Origin: Sporodiniella umbellata
Lineage: Eukaryota; Mucoromycota; Mucoromycetes; Mucorales; Rhizopodaceae
Reading direction: 5' to 3'
DNA: 64,000 nucleotides
Assembly: GCA_025677835.1 (NCBI GenBank)
Contig: JAIXMR010000052.1
Span: 62,001-126,000, forward strand
Position numbers and translations under genes: made by a program. Positions 24,394 to 34,438 of the stretch are shown here, piece after piece; the stretch's first letter is position 1; each line of letters starts with the position of its first letter. The notes under the pieces are model-generated. The model saw only the letters and a program-made list of their open reading frames with translations. It was not told where the DNA came from and ran no database searches.

Positions 24394-25021
24394 ATGTCTT
24401 TTCTCGATCAAATCATGGATAGACCAGTGACGAGTCATTTGCTAGGTAAAGTAGAAAAGAAAGAGAAAAAGCTAAGGGTTGTGTAGACTATGTGACGATA
24501 GAATTCCAGTCGATTATACCCTGTGTGGAAAGCAGCCATAGTACAGAGATGATACCCCTTCGACGGTTTATTGAATCGATGGTACGGCAATCTAAAACAA
24601 GCACGGGTACATTGATCAGTACGCTTTCGTATGCCAGACGACTCAAGAAACAGCTGTCGCGCACGTCTCGAGGTATCGAATGTACCTTGCATCGTATCTT
24701 TCTCGCCTCGCTCATTATCACCCACAAGTATCTTCACGATCATGCACTGAAAAACAAATATTGGCTGGTTTATGCCGACATGTTTACGGCACATGAAATA
24801 AACCTGATGGAAAAACAGCTGCTACAACTACTCGTAAATATACACCTTATCCCTATCCTATACTAAACAAGCTCTTCTTAAAGGACTATAATCTCACTCT
24901 GGAAGGTCTGGAAGACATTGAACAGGATATTGTTCGAATGTATTATACTCGAGAATACCGCGTCGATCCAATGCCTTCCTGTCTACCCTCTTTACCTCCT
25001 CTCATTCCTTCCATTCTCTAA
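24394..25021 (+). CDS. Pcl/Pas1-type (Pho80-like) cyclin
   Basis: Three exons, 24394-24445, 24487-24833 and 24884-25021, all in phase, give 178 aa. The single cyclin box contains MIPLRRFIESMVRQSKTSTG, then RIFLASLIITHKYLHD (the second helix, with the conserved lysine) and EINLMEKQLLQLLDYNLTL across the last intron. This layout is that of cyclins that pair with Pho85/Cdk5-type kinases (Pcl1/2, S. pombe Pas1), acting in G1, morphogenesis or phosphate signalling. Which of these applies cannot be told. The box fills most of the protein; a short proline-rich tail ends it. Confidence 0.88.
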
Positions 25022-25465
25022 AAGGGATGTTCTAGAGCCGTCATCATCTCAAATCGCAGTGCTCAGACCACTCAAGGTCGCACATCCCACATAGAACGTT
25101 GACATACATCAGCCTAAAAAAAGCACCCATCTAAATGGAGACACAAAAACACCGCGGATGCCAAGAAAGGATAAATGAAATTAGGTGTTTCATCTTGGAA
25201 ATACAAAATATATATAAAATAAAAAATAAATAAAAACTTTCAAGAAAGTCAGTGATGAGAGCTCAAGTAGTACAAGGCTTTCGATGGGGGTGAGCTTGCT
25301 GAGCCCCACGAAAGAAAACTGATCGACGGGTGTTGCCATTCCGATAGTTGGTTTGAATCTCAGGATTGAATAAAAACCACTTTCTATGGCAAGGTCTAGC
25401 CCCATCGTGCTTTCACATTACCCTCTATCGCACGTGACAAACTAGTGCTTTTTCGTTTGGGGGTT

Positions 25466-25499
<34 letters not shown>

Positions 25500-26055
25500 G
25501 TGGTTGACAAATACAATCAAAACTAGGTATTGGCTTACCCACCTTGTTTGCGTCATCAGGATAGCCAGTACCCTCTCTTTGGAATACCCCCCCCCTCTTT
25601 TAGATACATACACACACACACACACAAACATATATATATATATATATATGTTGGCTTAAGCAAATCTTTCAAGTCTTGCCCATTTGAACGATAAAAATTT
25701 GAATTCATGTAAATTTGAGGCGGCGCTTGTGATTGGTTTAATATCAAGTTGACCTATATTCTATTCTATTTAGAAAATGGTTGGACCGTTTTAGAATTAA
25801 AATCCTTGTAGCGGAAGCCAATGCTATAGTGGAATCCATACGCTGTGGGATGTCATTGGGAGAGAACTTATTCAATAGTGAAAGCTTTTTGTTTGTTTTA
25901 TTGACTAAAACTAAAACCCACCCACTCCCCTAGACTACAGATGCACCTCAAACGCATGTATGGATGTATAAGGTGACCTAGAACACTTGTTTATATAGAG
26001 ACACACACTCTCTCTTTTTTTTTGTTGTTGTTGTTGTTTTCTTTTTCCTAAAAAG
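25022..26055. other. Intergenic with simple repeats
   Basis: Between the cyclin and the F-box gene. It has a long T-run (about 25467-25497), a C-run, and a (CA)n then (TA)n tract at about 25610-25650. A 71-aa minus-strand frame (25190-25405) ends in AT-rich noise and is not supported. Confidence 0.5.
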
Positions 26056-26982
26056 ATGTTGGATTTACCACAAGAAATACTATACCACCTATTCAAATTT
26101 TTAGAAAATGAGGATCTGGCAGTGTGTTCAAAAGTGTGTCGTCGCTGGCAGATAGCCAACGTTATACTCTATCGATCTGTAGACCTATATCGCCCTTCAC
26201 AGACCGAAAGGTTTCTTCGATGCATAGCCAACAATCAACTTGGAAAGCGAGTGACTCGGTTAGGACTTTTATGGCACGGAGATCAAGAAAAGATCCTTCA
26301 AGAGCTCATATCGGCCTGTCCCAACGTCGAGGTCTTTGAGAGTCCAATGCCGGTATGGAACACATTGACCAAATCCTGCTGGCAGCTCAAAAAGCTACCT
26401 GAACCAAAAAAGGAAGATTCAGCCTACAGTCGTTGTATAGATCACTTTCGACATTCTCTGATTCATTTTCAATATACCATCGTGGACGCTTGGGCATTCG
26501 ATACCCAACTCAAACGTTTCCCGCACCTTAACTCGCTTCGTCTCATCAGCCATGCCAAATTTCGCTACAGCCGTAACGAAAGACCTCTCCTGACCCTAAC
26601 CCATCTCGAAGTCTCCCTTGACACAGGCACCCTCAACTATATTGCTCATAAATTCCCATCCCTTCAAAGCCTGGTCATTCAACAACCTCTCGTACAGGGA
26701 CTAGAGTCTCACTTTCAACAGGAAGGGGACCGTTGGGTCAAATACCTAGAAAATAAACATTTTCGTATCGTCCTGCCTTTCAGCCCTGCCCTCTTTGCTG
26801 CTTACGCTCCTTTCGTTCATCATCTGGTCATCTATCAACATATTGAAGCCATACTCGAAATATCCCCACACCGTGCTTTCATAGGCATCAAAGACAGTCG
26901 ATGGGATCCTGCTTGGGGAGCTATTGATCCGATGGTCTATGTTTGTCAGTGCTCAAATTTGATTTCTTTAAAATATCTTTAA
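26056..26982 (+). CDS. F-box protein
   Basis: Intronless, 308 aa. The N-terminus is an F-box (LDLPQEILYHLFKFLENEDL, then VCRRWQ), the Skp1-binding module of SCF ubiquitin ligases. The rest has irregular leucine-rich character (LNSLRLISHAKF, LTHLEVSLD, LQSLVIQQPL) but no clear LRR or WD repeats, so substrate specificity is unknown. It probably acts as an SCF substrate receptor. Many such genes are lineage-specific in Mucoromycota. The start ATG is the first in frame and immediately precedes the F-box. Confidence 0.85.
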   Translation: MLDLPQEILYHLFKFLENEDLAVCSKVCRRWQIANVILYRSVDLYRPSQTERFLRCIANNQLGKRVTRLGLLWHGDQEKILQELISACPNVEVFESPMPVWNTLTKSCWQLKKLPEPKKEDSAYSRCIDHFRHSLIHFQYTIVDAWAFDTQLKRFPHLNSLRLISHAKFRYSRNERPLLTLTHLEVSLDTGTLNYIAHKFPSLQSLVIQQPLVQGLESHFQQEGDRWVKYLENKHFRIVLPFSPALFAAYAPFVHHLVIYQHIEAILEISPHRAFIGIKDSRWDPAWGAIDPMVYVCQCSNLISLKYL

Positions 26983-27011
26983 TATTAAACACTATCTATT
27001 TCTTTCATTTA

Positions 27012-27048
<37 letters not shown>

Positions 27049-27049
<1 letters not shown>

Positions 27050-27265
27050 TGTCAAGTGAAATCAACTGCATTGCACTTATTGGAAAACAAGTAACACTTT
27101 ACCACATAGTCTGATCATTGACAACCTGTATAGAACAATCCGCTTTTTATAAAAAACTTTAGTACTTCTCACCCAGACTTAAAATACCATTACATTGCTC
27201 ATACCTCTATTGATGTCATTGAAGAAAGAGGTTGGTTTCAATCATAAACATCTTTTCTCATTTCT

Positions 27266-27299
<34 letters not shown>

Positions 27300-27740
27300 A
27301 TCTATCAAAGTCTCGAGTGGACCAAAGTATTTAGACCTTTATCTCGGCTTACTTTACGCCATGGAAGATTTAGCTGTGTAAATAGAAAGATTTAGATAGA
27401 TAACAAAGTGTGGGCTGATGTCTTTTTTTTTTCAAAAAGGTATGGCTACATCACAAACACTCGCGTAAAGATTATTGCCGTAGCATCTGTCACGGATGGT
27501 ATCATACGTGATGCTGATATGAAATCAGTAAGTACTAAACATAAAACACATTCTCCACGTATTCACTTTTTTTTTTTTTTTTTATCAACAAAATAGTTGT
27601 TTCGTAAAATCCATAATGCTTACGTTGCTAATGTATGCAACCCTTTCTATAATATCGATTCCCAAAAATCTATTCAAAGTAAAACGTTTGCTAAAACAAT
27701 CGAAGCCATCGGTTCAAGTGCCAGAACACTGGATATTTAA
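27049..27740 (+). CDS. TRAPP subunit TRAPPC2L/Tca17-like
   Basis: Five exons (27049-27090, 27134-27230, 27311-27377, 27440-27527, 27597-27740) join in phase to 145 aa; human TRAPPC2L is about 140. Recognisable family positions are INCIALIGKQNNPLFIKNF, YHYIAHTSIDVIEE, YLGLLYAMEDLAVYGYITNT and the C-terminal VANVCNPFYN. It is a longin-fold sedlin-family subunit of the TRAPP tethering complexes in ER-Golgi/Golgi traffic. Introns carry long T-runs. The exon 2 donor is GTTGGT, weaker than the others. Confidence 0.92.
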
Positions 27741-27963
27741 TGCTAAAAAAAATATATATAAAAATACGGGGAAAAAATAAAATAAAAATAAAAAAAAATA
27801 AAAATACGTCTTTATCTCTTTGTATATCCTTTCTTTTACTTCTTTTCTTCCTCTTGCTTCAAAGTACTAGTTTTTTTTTTTTTAAAAAAAAAAAGAAGTT
27901 GAGTATGGAATCGTTTAAGCCAAACGCGTTTCTCTCTCTCTCTCTGTGTGTGTATGCGCGTTC

Positions 27964-28482
27964 TTACCCTTGGTATTTGATATAACGATAACCTTGAACG
28001 AGTTGAGCTACCTCATTGGTAGCATGACAAGCAAACAACAGATAATTGGTAGGTTTGACAGCCAGAGCAAATCGCATAAATAAAGCAGAATAGCCACATA
28101 AAGCTAAAAAGGTCCTCCCCACCCAAAGCGTTGAGTTCAACACTTGTTTTCCTATTTTTTTCTATTTATATACCCAAAGTCATGTTGCCGGAAATCAAAC
28201 TAGGGTCTTTTTGAATGTCGGCAATGGCAGCAATAGGTAAGCCCCAATTAACAACAGGTCCCCAGAAATGCTTTTATCGTCAAGGCGTCAATAAGATAGT
28301 TTTTTTTTTTTTTTTTTTTTTTTGGCTATTATCTCGGTCAACACTTACAGTACTAGACAAAGTGGTGAATATCTTTACTCGCCCCGCAAAAAGCCAGCTT
28401 ACCTCATCAAATAGCTTCTGAACTCTTGCGAGCCCAGCTTCTGTACAATTCTATTACCAATGTGACCAGATGCTTGAGACAT
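27964..28482 (-). CDS. MPC1: Mitochondrial pyruvate carrier subunit 1
   Basis: Four exons: 28403-28482, 28349-28352 (4 nt), 28174-28270 and 27964-28103. Together they give 106 aa; human MPC1 is 109. The family signature is almost continuous: [58 protein letters not shown] and [23 protein letters not shown]1 with MPC2 imports pyruvate across the inner mitochondrial membrane. The tiny exon TACT (acceptor TTTGTCTAG, donor GTAAGT) supplies the end of S and the T of STHFWG; without it the phase does not close. The stop follows QG; a GTAAGA overlaps it, so a further C-terminal exon cannot be excluded. Confidence 0.93.
28349..28352 (-). other. 4-nt microexon of MPC1
   Basis: Minus-strand TACT is flanked by TTTGTCTAG and GTAAGTGTT. 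It converts AG (exon 1 end) + T into Ser and ACT into Thr, exactly the conserved ST before HFWGP. The flanking introns are 50 and 78 bp. Confidence 0.8.
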
Positions 28483-28501
28483 TTTATTTAGTTTAAAAAA
28501 G

Positions 28502-28533
<32 letters not shown>

Positions 28534-29183
28534 GTATCGGATCTTGATTCGTTTATTTATTTTTTGGTTGGGGAAAACAAAATAGGTTAAACTTAAGAGA
28601 GGTAGGTGAGCAGAAAACAAAAGACAGCATAACTGACCTGGGCTTATCAAAAAAAAAAAAAAAAAAAAAAAGTCGAAAAAAAAAATAGAGGGGAAGACGA
28701 TGGTTGAGAAAGAAAGCTTTTTATGACGTGAACAACTCACTTTTCTCACGTTTGTTTTATCTACTTCACCCTCCCCTTTCACCCCTATTTTCCCTCCACT
28801 ATGTTCAAAAATTGACTTCATTCTCCTTGTCTTTCTCCTTTCTCTCTATCCTTTATCTTTACTATAAACGGAACCAGAAAGACTTTGAGAAAAGTGGACT
28901 TGGAAAGCGATTTATGCTGATCGCTGCCTGTTTTGGGCAAACAATAGAAAAAAGGTGGGCTTAATATAAATAGATAGAATAGCTAGTCTAATAAAATCAA
29001 AACAGGGAGTGAAAGAAACACTGAGAGGTAAATAAAAAGAAAGCATTTTTTTTTTTGTTGTTGTTTTTGTTGTTTCTATAATAAATCTGTTCATTTAACA
29101 ATTCACTTTGTTTTTTCTATTTTCACTTTATTTCCCTTCCCCCCTCCCTTTCATTAGAATCACCCTAATTATCATCATCAAAA
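28483..29183. promoter_or_regulatory. Divergent promoter region, MPC1 and CSL gene
   Basis: About 700 bp between two divergent starts. It has a 30-bp A-run just upstream of MPC1 (about 28501-28530) and pyrimidine-rich tracts before the CSL start (about 29100-29155). No separate gene was seen. Confidence 0.5.
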
Positions 29184-30149
29184 ATGGGTAAAGAACCTCT
29201 AGAATCACATATTAGATCAGAGCCTATGTTTCACAGTAGTAAAAAGATACAATTCATTGGATTGTCCAAGCCATTAGCCAGATCGCATAAAGACCAGATG
29301 GCTATCGAGTCGCTTTTGACTTCCCCATCCTTTGATAGAGTTTTGGACCGTCGGCTAGGGTGTGACACCACCCATAAACGTCGAAAGCGAAACAAGATGA
29401 CTTGCTATTACAGTGCTGTCGCTCAAAAATCGTACGGAACAGAAAAACGTTTCTTGTGTCCACCTCCTCGGGTGTCTATCGAGCAGGCCTCGGTCACCTT
29501 TCAACTTTCGACCGCTATTTTATGCGAAAGTCGTCAGGAGCAAGTCAGTCAGTCTTTGGATCAAGGCCAAGGCAACCTACGTTATCTGTTTGTCAATGCT
29601 CATAAAGCCAAACAGTTTCAACTCGAATTGAACTTGCTCTATCAACAACTCCCTGTGGCCTCTTTCTGTACCCAGCCTATCGCTATTCTATCGAAGCCTT
29701 CAAAGAAAAAAAAAAATACAACGGGTATCTTGCCTTTCTCAAGAGTATCCCTTTACAACCGTATCAATTCTCAAACAGTCCGTACAAAATACATGACAGT
29801 TCATCAGGACAACCTATGGGCTCATGATACCACCTGGTCGCCATTTGAAATCATTGCAGAGCAAGTTCGATATGGTTCCCCCATCGTGCTCAAAGAGCGA
29901 GAGACGGGTGTTTGTTCTCCTCCGCTTGTTCTCTGTAAAGTTGAACGCGGTCAATTGGCTCCATCAGCCACAGGCCCTGTCAGTCAACTCCAAAAAGTCG
30001 CCTTGCGTCAAACAAATTCAAATCTTTACCTAAGTGCCATGGAAGAAGGCGAGGGTGCTTTGCTCTTTGCTTTGCCTCAAAAAATGGATACCTTCATTTG
30101 GACAATCGTAGGTGTTCATATACTAGAACAAGAGTTTGATGATATCTAA
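29184..30149 (+). CDS. CSL-family transcription factor (Su(H)/CBF1-like) lacking the C-terminal domain
   Basis: Intronless, 321 aa. Residues 72-97 hold the CSL N-terminal DNA-binding signature (MTCYYSAVAQKSYGTEKRFL, then CPPPRV). ISKPSKKKK-type sequence occurs near 169-177, and the beta-trefoil begins with SLYNRINSQTVRTKYMTV (189-206), continuing through PVSQLQKVALRQ to WTIVGVHILEQEF (306-318). CSL proteins bind GTGGGAA-type sites; in fungi they regulate adhesion, septation and cell cycle without Notch. The usual C-terminal Ig-like (IPT) domain is absent: the frame stops three residues after the trefoil, and I found no downstream coding exon. The N-terminal domain also looks short (about 75 residues between the CPPP motif and the trefoil). 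Confidence 0.9.
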   Translation: MGKEPLESHIRSEPMFHSSKKIQFIGLSKPLARSHKDQMAIESLLTSPSFDRVLDRRLGCDTTHKRRKRNKMTCYYSAVAQKSYGTEKRFLCPPPRVSIEQASVTFQLSTAILCESRQEQVSQSLDQGQGNLRYLFVNAHKAKQFQLELNLLYQQLPVASFCTQPIAILSKPSKKKKNTTGILPFSRVSLYNRINSQTVRTKYMTVHQDNLWAHDTTWSPFEIIAEQVRYGSPIVLKERETGVCSPPLVLCKVERGQLAPSATGPVSQLQKVALRQTNSNLYLSAMEEGEGALLFALPQKMDTFIWTIVGVHILEQEFDDI

Positions 30150-30813
30150 TCAAATAAACATACACACTTGCATACCCTTACTGCCTTTCTCTACATACAC
30201 AAAATCTTAACGACTTAAAATCTACGACCAACATCTCTTTCAAACAGTAAGCTGTTTTTTTTTTTCTGGCTATTTCAAACAAGAGCCTTTCAACACCTTC
30301 AATAGTACTACTACCTATTGCATATACTTTTCGTTAAAATTGAATATATAGTGCGTATTTTTTTATTTCATTTTTTTTTTTTAAGAAACTCATACTTATT
30401 GATCTATTTGCATTGTTAACCTCATGGCACTGTAATGTTGTATAATCCTTCATGGTTATCTTTTATAATTCAAACACAACATCTTGTTTAAAAGATAAAA
30501 AGAGTTTAGAACGTACGATAATCCAACTCAACAAATAGTTCATAGTACCTTTCTGCTTGGAATTTAGTATTTTCTACAACTTTTTTCTTTCTACCTATGT
30601 TTTCAATCAACACATATCACTTTTTTTTTTTTTTTTTTTTTTGAAATCTCATTATCCTTGAAAGAAAACGGAAAACAAAAAATCAATACTAAGAATAGGT
30701 GAACCTCCTAGAACTTGGAAAAGCATTAGGATGAATCATCAAATTTTGTCTTGGTTTTGTTTATTTGGCATCTCTTTACTTGATCTTTTTCGTGATAACA
30801 GAGAGGAATCATT

Positions 30814-30854
<41 letters not shown>

Positions 30855-31141
30855 TGGTCTCTTTTGTGTTTACTAAAACAAGATAACGGTCGATGTCCAA
30901 TAACATGTTCAGGTCGTTCTGTTGTAATGCTACGTTTCTGGGTTTCAAAAATACACATAGCAAAGGGCGTGCACCTAAATTCCAAAGCATGGGCCTATTT
31001 TATATATATATATATATGGCGATTTTCTATTAAATGTATAATATATATATATATATATAAATATAAAAGAGAGGGGTAAAGAATTTCTATCTATTTATTT
31101 TTATTATTAATAAGTTTGGTAATAAAGATTTTCCTTATTTT
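30150..31141. other. Intergenic
   Basis: Downstream sides of the CSL gene and of the secreted-protein gene. Contains T-runs, a (CT)n tract at about 30813-30845 and (TA)n tracts at about 31002-31060. No CSL C-terminal-domain exon could be found here. Confidence 0.5.
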
Positions 31142-31573
31142 CTAAACGGAGACTGCAGCAGCGGTAGGAGCAGCAACAATAGCGGAAGCACCAGTAGGCA
31201 CGTTCAATTCACGATGATGATCAAAGAGGTGACCTAAATCGAAACCGTGGTCCCAGTCACCACGTCCTCCACCGCGACCTCCGTCACGTCCTCCGTGGTC
31301 TCTATCGTGGGTGTCATCGTGATCATGACCCTTGGTGATGGTGGTAGTGGCAGTGACAGTGTGGAAAAAGTAGATGGTCTTTTCTCTGGGTCCTCTGTGT
31401 TCCTCTTCATCTTCACAATCATCTTCGTCCCAGTGTTCGTCATCAAAACGCTTCATCAGTTCCGGTGATTCATAGGTAGGAGCTTGGGCAACTTCATGGC
31501 CGTTCATAGGCATAGCACTAGTGAAATAGGTCAAAGTGGCAAGGGTGGAGATCAACAAGAGAGAGAAACGCAT
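31142..31573 (-). CDS. Small secreted acidic His/Asp-rich protein with Lys-Arg processing site
   Basis: Intronless, 143 aa. The first 20 residues form a signal peptide (MRFSLLLISTLATLTYFTSA) with probable cleavage after Ala20. A short pro-segment ends in Lys41-Arg42, a Kex2-type dibasic site, followed by a very acidic stretch (DEHWDEDDCEDEEEH), a Thr-rich strand, then His/Asp-rich and Gly/Arg-rich sequence (HDHDDTHDRDHGGRDGGRGG) and an Ala/Val-rich tail. There is one cysteine in the mature part. I know no family for it. Composition suggests metal or wall binding, which is inference only. A TATATAAAG box lies about 80 bp upstream. Confidence 0.75.
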   Translation of the reverse strand: MRFSLLLISTLATLTYFTSAMPMNGHEVAQAPTYESPELMKRFDDEHWDEDDCEDEEEHRGPREKTIYFFHTVTATTTITKGHDHDDTHDRDHGGRDGGRGGGRGDWDHGFDLGHLFDHHRELNVPTGASAIVAAPTAAAVSV

Positions 31574-31866
31574 GTTGTATATATAAATGTGTATTGAATA
31601 AAATAAAGTGGTTGTTTTAATTAGCTGTTGCCTCTTTTTTTTCTTTTCTTTATATACCTGTTTTCAATACCAACCCTGTTGTATTTGAAATTCCTTTTTT
31701 ACTGACATCCACCTAACGGGGCTAAAGCTTTCTTTACTTGGTCAAAAACTCAATGAATGAGAATTTATAGCCTACTGACATCTCTCTATATCAAAGCCAA
31801 CATCATTTTGAAATGTATACAAATACAGACACTTGGATTTATTTGTATATCTGCACATACTTGGTT

Positions 31867-31912
<46 letters not shown>

Positions 31913-32960
31913 CTACAAAGCACAAAACTCATTTACTTACTATAACTGCCTGATTTTTTTTTTCTTTTTACTTAATAACAGCAAAACGTCAAACCAAGAA
32001 ATGGCAATCGTTGGTCATTTTATGAATAAAACTAAGGGAGGGAAAATGTTAATTTTCTTGCTATCAATGAATAGATAGACATGGAAAAATAAGAGACGCT
32101 ATATATGCATACAAAAAAATTCAACAATTTGAAAAAAAAAAAAAAAAAAGGAGACCTTAATGTATCTACTGTCGATTTCTTGAACGCCTAGCTAGTTACT
32201 GTTGAAGCCAGCGTTGTTTCTTGGAATCTTTTGTAATACAAAATACGTTTTGCTGGTTTAATAAGTCTATTTGCAGGATATTTCATAGATGCAATGTATT
32301 GTAAATATTCAAAGCTATGGGCTAACTTACAGGTAACATAGACAATCACTCAATATTATTGCTAAAGCTTGAAAATACCATCTTAAAAGGATAGTAGCAA
32401 TACGCTAAAGAAAATCGAAATGATATTTTTTTTTTACCCCACATTGACTTGAAGCTTTTTTTTTTTTTTTTTTTTTTTGTATATAAATGTAGTATACTCT
32501 CTATTTTATATGCGGCATATCCCCAATAAAGTAATGTTTGTGAATCAGAAGCACTACCTGTGACAAAATGGCACTTGATTGCTCGTTTCACCGCTTTTTA
32601 GGTTTATTCGCTTACAAAAAATAGGAGAGACCTATAGATACAGCTGACAAAAAAAACTGAAAGTTACCCAAGCAACAAAATTTTTTCCTAATATATGCGT
32701 TCCTTCAGGGCAAGAGTACAAACTTTTATGCTAAACCAATAGGTAGCAACTATAATTCCACAAAAGACCTAAACGAACTTTAGGTCACTTTTTTTCTATT
32801 GAAAAACAATATCAACCGCAAAAGTTATTTCTTAACTGTAAAAAAAAAAAACTTTTATAAATCATTGTAGTGTCGGGGTTGGGCTGTCAAAATAAGCCCT
32901 TGAAGGCTTTTTGTCTTTCTTTTTTTTTTACAAAAAGATAAAAAAAAAAAAAAACTTGTA
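31574..32960. other. Intergenic, divergent promoters
   Basis: Between the secreted-protein start (-) and the Mtf1-like start (+). Holds long homopolymers (A at about 31873-31908, T at about 32458-32477). Short frames here show no motif. Confidence 0.5.
31649..31657 (-). promoter_or_regulatory. TATA box of the secreted-protein gene
   Basis: TATATAAAG on the minus strand, about 80 bp before the ATG. Confidence 0.55.
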
Positions 32961-33934
32961 ATGCTGAAAATTCCCAAGGCATCTGAATGGACTAAAAACT
33001 TCAAGTCAAAAGCTGGAGCTGTGCCTAGATCAGTACTTGCATCGCAAGAAACCGCAAGTAGAGTACAAAGTAGAAGCCTCATAATAAACTTTACTAACTA
33101 CTGTAATGACTATACTATAGTAAAAGCTTCGAAAACACTAAAAAAATATGACTTTAAAAACATGACAGCTGTCGATTTGTATCCTGGTAAGAAAGAGTAC
33201 AAAGTTAAAAATTGGTGCCTGATATATCTGTATATATATATATATATATATATATTTGTAGGCCTTGGTACTTGGACTTCAGCATTAAGGGATATTGGGT
33301 TCAAAAGAGTGCTGGCCTTAGAGCCTCACGCTCCTTACTATAACTGGGTGAAGGTAGATTTTAATAATAACAAGAAGCTGAGTAGCTAATCAATCGTAGA
33401 CAATAGAATCAGAGTCCGGTGGAGTGATAGAGTTGTTGAAAAAAGACGGTTATGATTGGGAGACATACAACATACTCAGAGACCCTAAATATTTAGGAAA
33501 CTTTCAGAACGATGACTGGAGTCAAGGTTGGTAGATACAGCAGATTTTCTCTATAGCTGTATTTTTGACATTTCGTAGTTCACCCCAATATCTTCTTCAC
33601 TGGATTTATACCAAAGGGAAGGAAAGGAGAGCAACTGCTTTCGCAATTTATTTGCTGTGCAAACACTAAAATGGCTATGCATTCCTTTGGTCGTGTACCT
33701 ATGGTGTTTTGGGTTCCAGATGCGTTACATATAGTACGATAATCAGTGATAGACATTGTGTGGTGATCTCATTTTTTATATTTCTTGTTTTCAGAAATTC
33801 ACGGCAGGACCGGGTGAGAAAAGTCGTTGCAAAATGAGTGTCGTAGCAGAAGGGTGTGGGGACGTTGAGACACTTTATACCACTGACGAAACAGACATCT
33901 ACCCAGAGGTAAGGAAAATAAACATATAAATACA

Positions 33935-33983
<49 letters not shown>

Positions 33984-34429
33984 ATTCCTAAATGCTTTGA
34001 TTTTGATAGACCAAATATCATCTTGTAGCTCTTACTCCCCGAAAAGAGAGTGACATTAAAGGTATGCCTGCAAGTCTACATAAATACAAGCAACGCATTA
34101 AATTTTTTTATTTGAAGCTGATTGGGATGTATTCGAATATGTTTTGAAACATTTGTTTGTTATCCGGAAGCAACCATTAGCCTTAATGATGAAGTAAGGA
34201 AAAAAAGCAAAACAAAAACCAAAGTCTTCCACTTACGCTATCGAAAAGAACTTTAGGGCCAGGCGCCGAAATCATTCTCAGCAGATTATCCTTTGACACA
34301 AACACTCCAATCAGAGAGCTTTCGGCTGCACAATTGGGAGAAGTGGCTAAAAAGTTTGATCAGTGGCCTTTGAAGCCCAAGGTTTTATTTGAAGACTCCT
34401 CAGTATTTTTAAAAAATGTTTCTAGCTAA
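32961..34429 (+). CDS. Mtf1/TFB1M-like mitochondrial transcription factor (rRNA dimethylase fold)
   Basis: Eight exons in phase: 32961-33186, 33262-33353, 33400-33526, 33579-33733, 33795-33908, 34010-34061, 34118-34193 and 34249-34429. They give 340 aa; yeast Mtf1 is 341. The SAM-fold motif I is VDLYPGLGTWTSALRD, split by intron 1, with VLALEPHAPYYNW as the motif II acidic region. Where true KsgA/Dim1 enzymes have the NLPY/F catalytic motif, this protein reads NIFFTGFIP, so methylase activity is doubtful. The C-terminal helices (LGPGAEIILSRLSF, LGEVAKKFDQWPLKPK) match the family. Role inferred: promoter melting with mitochondrial RNA polymerase. Introns 1 and 5 carry (TA)n tracts. The last acceptor is GAAAAG, chosen over a nearby TTTAG because only it keeps frame. 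Confidence 0.88.
33935..33976. repeat. (TA)n microsatellite inside an Mtf1 intron
   Basis: About 20 TA units inside intron 5. A shorter (TA)n also lies in intron 1 at about 33228-33255. Confidence 0.9.
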
Positions 34430-34438
34430 ATAACAATG

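Noticed and set aside
34243..34254. The more usual-looking acceptor CTTTAG for the last Mtf1 exon
   Set aside because: It breaks frame. The acceptor GAAAAG six bases upstream gives KTLGPGAEII in frame.
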